DNA of 7,468 bases, taken from assembly GCA_031274045.1 (NCBI GenBank), contig JAISQS010000021.1, positions 1 to 7,468 on the forward strand. The letters are read 5' to 3'. The stretch is from Planctomycetaceae bacterium (lineage in GTDB: Bacteria; Planctomycetota; Planctomycetia; Pirellulales; Thermoguttaceae). The notes beneath the pieces were generated by a model. That model was not told the origin of the DNA. It worked only from the letters and a program-made list of their open reading frames with translations, and did no database searches. Of this stretch, positions 6,266 to 7,468 are shown piece after piece; the first letter of the stretch is position 1; each line of letters starts with the position of its first letter. Both the position numbers and the translations under genes were made by a program.

Positions 6266-6447
6266 GCGTTTTGGTTTTGCTGATGCGTGTTCCGCTCCCA
6301 CTGTTTTCGTCTTGCTTCGCTCGCCGAAAACGCAACCGCCCGGCGGTCGGTTGCCCACCTTACGTTTGCCAACCCGTTTTGGCGTTCCGTTCAAACTTTT
6401 TTGATTCTATTACACACAGAGGCGGGCGGGACACCCGCGTTCCAGTC
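6251..6447 (-). repeat. structured intergenic repeat, unit 3 (inverted copy)
   Basis: The reverse complement of 6331-6447 aligns without gaps to the 117 nt cores of units 1 and 2 (8 and 11 differences by hand). The flanking tail GCGGAACACGCAT, at about 6283-6295 in reverse, is also conserved. The tail hairpin between them is quite different: GTTTTCG / CGAAAAC (6303-6309 and 6325-6331) with a 15 nt loop. The head hairpins of units 1 and 2 are replaced by the weak TGCC / GGCA hairpin at 6451-6465. The core starts 22 nt after the phosphofructokinase stop, and its GCGGG-TGT-CCCGC hairpin could help end that transcript, though no T run follows. Confidence 0.85.
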
Positions 6448-6469
6448 TGATTGCCGTTTCGTGGCAGAT

Positions 6470-7456
6470 TTAGCTGGCGACAACTTGTAGCAGGCAAAGT
6501 CTATCTTCATCAACAGCTTTGTGTCCGCTAACGCATTCGTCAAAAGGCGTGAGAGTAAGTTTTCCTTGAATCACACCCGCCATCTTTCCGGTTTCGCCGT
6601 GTATCAAAGAACTGACAGCAAAATTGCCTAACTCGGATGCTAAAATACGATCAGACGCAGTTGGCGAACCGCCGCGAAGAATATGTCCCAAAACCACCGC
6701 ACGACTATCAAACGGATTACCGGCTTCTTTGAGAATTCTCTGCATCTCAACCGCACCACTCTGATAACCCTCCGCAACTATTGCAATCACCGATGCCTTG
6801 CCGGATTCCTTAATCTTCCGCAACTTCGCAACAATAACCTCCGGCGACTCCGGCGACTCCGGAATACAAGCTATCTCCGCACCAGACGCAATCGCAGTAG
6901 ACAAAGCAATATCCCCACAATGCCGCCCCATAACCTCAACAAAAAACATCAAATCATGACTCCCCGCCGTATCACGCAACTTGTCAACCGCATCAACCGC
7001 CGTATGAACCGCCGTCGCAAAACCTATCGTCACATCCGTACCAAGAAGATCATTGTCTATCGTACCGGGCAGACCAATAATTTGACCCTTCCAGATTTTG
7101 CAAAGTTCGCGAGCACCGGAAAGAGTACCGTTGCCGCCAATAGGAATCAACGCATCAAAACGGTATTTTTCAAGAATCTTCGCAGCCGCCTCGACTCCCT
7201 CTTGCGTCTGGAATCGTTTGGAACGGCTACTGTGCAATATCGTACCGCCAAGACGAGCTAAACCGGACACCGAACGAAGACCCATCTGGAATGTACCTTC
7301 TTTGCTAATATAAAACTCCTCATTCAATATCCCCTCATAACCATGCTTAATCCCAAACACCTCATCATTGCAAACAATCGCCGTACGAACAATCGAACGC
7401 AACGCCGCATTCATCCCAGGCGCATCACCGCCGCTACAAAGAACACCTATTCTCAT
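6470..7456 (-). CDS. pfkA: ATP-type 6-phosphofructokinase
   Basis: A 328-residue protein, close to the 320 of Escherichia coli PfkA and collinear with it. It phosphorylates fructose 6-phosphate to fructose 1,6-bisphosphate, the committed step of glycolysis, in the cytosol. Visible motifs: nucleotide loop SGGDAPGMN (8-16); GGNGT (107-111); the catalytic loop PGTIDND (130-136), with T132, D134 and D136 matching the E. coli T125, D127 and D129; RDTAGSH (161-167); EVMGRHCGD (174-182); and the fructose-phosphate site R252, H258 and R261 in VVLGHILRGG. Gly110 matches the glycine that marks ATP-dependent enzymes; PPi-dependent ones carry aspartate there. Oddity: residue 109 is Asn where E. coli has the Mg-coordinating Asp103. 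A 9-nt tandem duplication gives SPESPE near 201-206. The start places the first strand right at the N-terminus, as expected. The promoter lies beyond the window edge; only 12 nt upstream are visible and show no ribosome binding site. Confidence 0.95.
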   Translation of the reverse strand: MRIGVLCSGGDAPGMNAALRSIVRTAIVCNDEVFGIKHGYEGILNEEFYISKEGTFQMGLRSVSGLARLGGTILHSSRSKRFQTQEGVEAAAKILEKYRFDALIPIGGNGTLSGARELCKIWKGQIIGLPGTIDNDLLGTDVTIGFATAVHTAVDAVDKLRDTAGSHDLMFFVEVMGRHCGDIALSTAIASGAEIACIPESPESPEVIVAKLRKIKESGKASVIAIVAEGYQSGAVEMQRILKEAGNPFDSRAVVLGHILRGGSPTASDRILASELGNFAVSSLIHGETGKMAGVIQGKLTLTPFDECVSGHKAVDEDRLCLLQVVAS

Positions 7457-7468
7457 TTGAAAAAAATA

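Noticed and set aside
5854..6372. Minus-strand open frame of 172 codons across the repeat array
   Set aside because: It runs through units 1 and 2 in different frames (TEAGGTPAFQS in one, THRGGRDARVPV in the other), so the two copies do not encode the same peptide. The 211 nt period is not a multiple of three. It is a GC-rich repeat shadow.
5837..6447. Complete insertion sequence or CRISPR array
   Set aside because: There is no transposase, no clear target-site duplication at the flanks, and the units are about 200 bp with inverted orientation, unlike short evenly spaced CRISPR repeats.
6023..6490. Several plus-strand open frames of 67-92 codons in the array
   Set aside because: They overlap in three frames, consist of repeat-derived peptides and run into the end of the phosphofructokinase gene on the other strand.
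6683..7261. Plus-strand open frame of 192 codons opposite the phosphofructokinase
   Set aside because: Arg- and Asn-rich low-quality peptide antisense to a gene with intact family motifs; a strand shadow.

Overview
The window carries three complete genes, all on the minus strand, and one 1.1 kb repeat-rich intergenic region. In transcription order (right to left) they are an ATP-type 6-phosphofructokinase (6470-7456), a long Gfo/Idh/MocA-family NAD(P)-dependent oxidoreductase (3450-5351), and a 1019-residue TPR-rich protein ending in a zinc-binding SEC-C motif (178-3237). No transposase, integrase, phage gene, CRISPR array, rRNA or tRNA is visible. The host is a bacterium of moderate GC. The oxidoreductase has the N-terminal LTxEQKAIGxxNF pattern and the unusually long, insertion-bearing form that I associate with Planctomycetota. 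The structured GC-rich intergenic repeats also fit genomes of the Planctomycetota / Verrucomicrobiota / Lentisphaerota kind. Planctomycetota is therefore my best guess, at moderate to low confidence and from recall only.

Left end (1-177): downstream region of the TPR/SEC-C gene, with a well-formed intrinsic terminator at 62-83 (minus strand). Next (178-3237): the TPR/SEC-C gene, preceded by a GGAG ribosome binding site and a near-consensus sigma-70 promoter (TTGACA, 18 nt, TTTAAT) in the 212 nt spacer. Then (3450-5351): the oxidoreductase, with no obvious Shine-Dalgarno sequence. Then (5352-5830): a long upstream region with two pairs of short direct repeats sharing TCCGGTT, and three perfect dyads, one of them terminator-like on the minus strand. 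Then (about 5837-6447): three copies of a roughly 200 bp structured repeat, two direct and one inverted, which separates the oxidoreductase upstream region from the phosphofructokinase stop codon by only 22 nt on the kinase side. The right edge cuts off the phosphofructokinase promoter.

The genes do not look like a functional operon. Phosphofructokinase commits sugar phosphate to glycolysis. The oxidoreductase probably acts on a sugar or sugar-like alcohol, and the TPR/SEC-C protein is of unknown function and likely a scaffold. The terminator-like dyad, the repeat array and the separate promoter suggest three independent transcription units. The most notable features are the repeat family, in which hairpins at a fixed place differ in sequence but keep their pairing while the flanks stay conserved, and an Asp-to-Asn change at the Mg-binding position of the phosphofructokinase. 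I see no clear new multi-gene system in this window.
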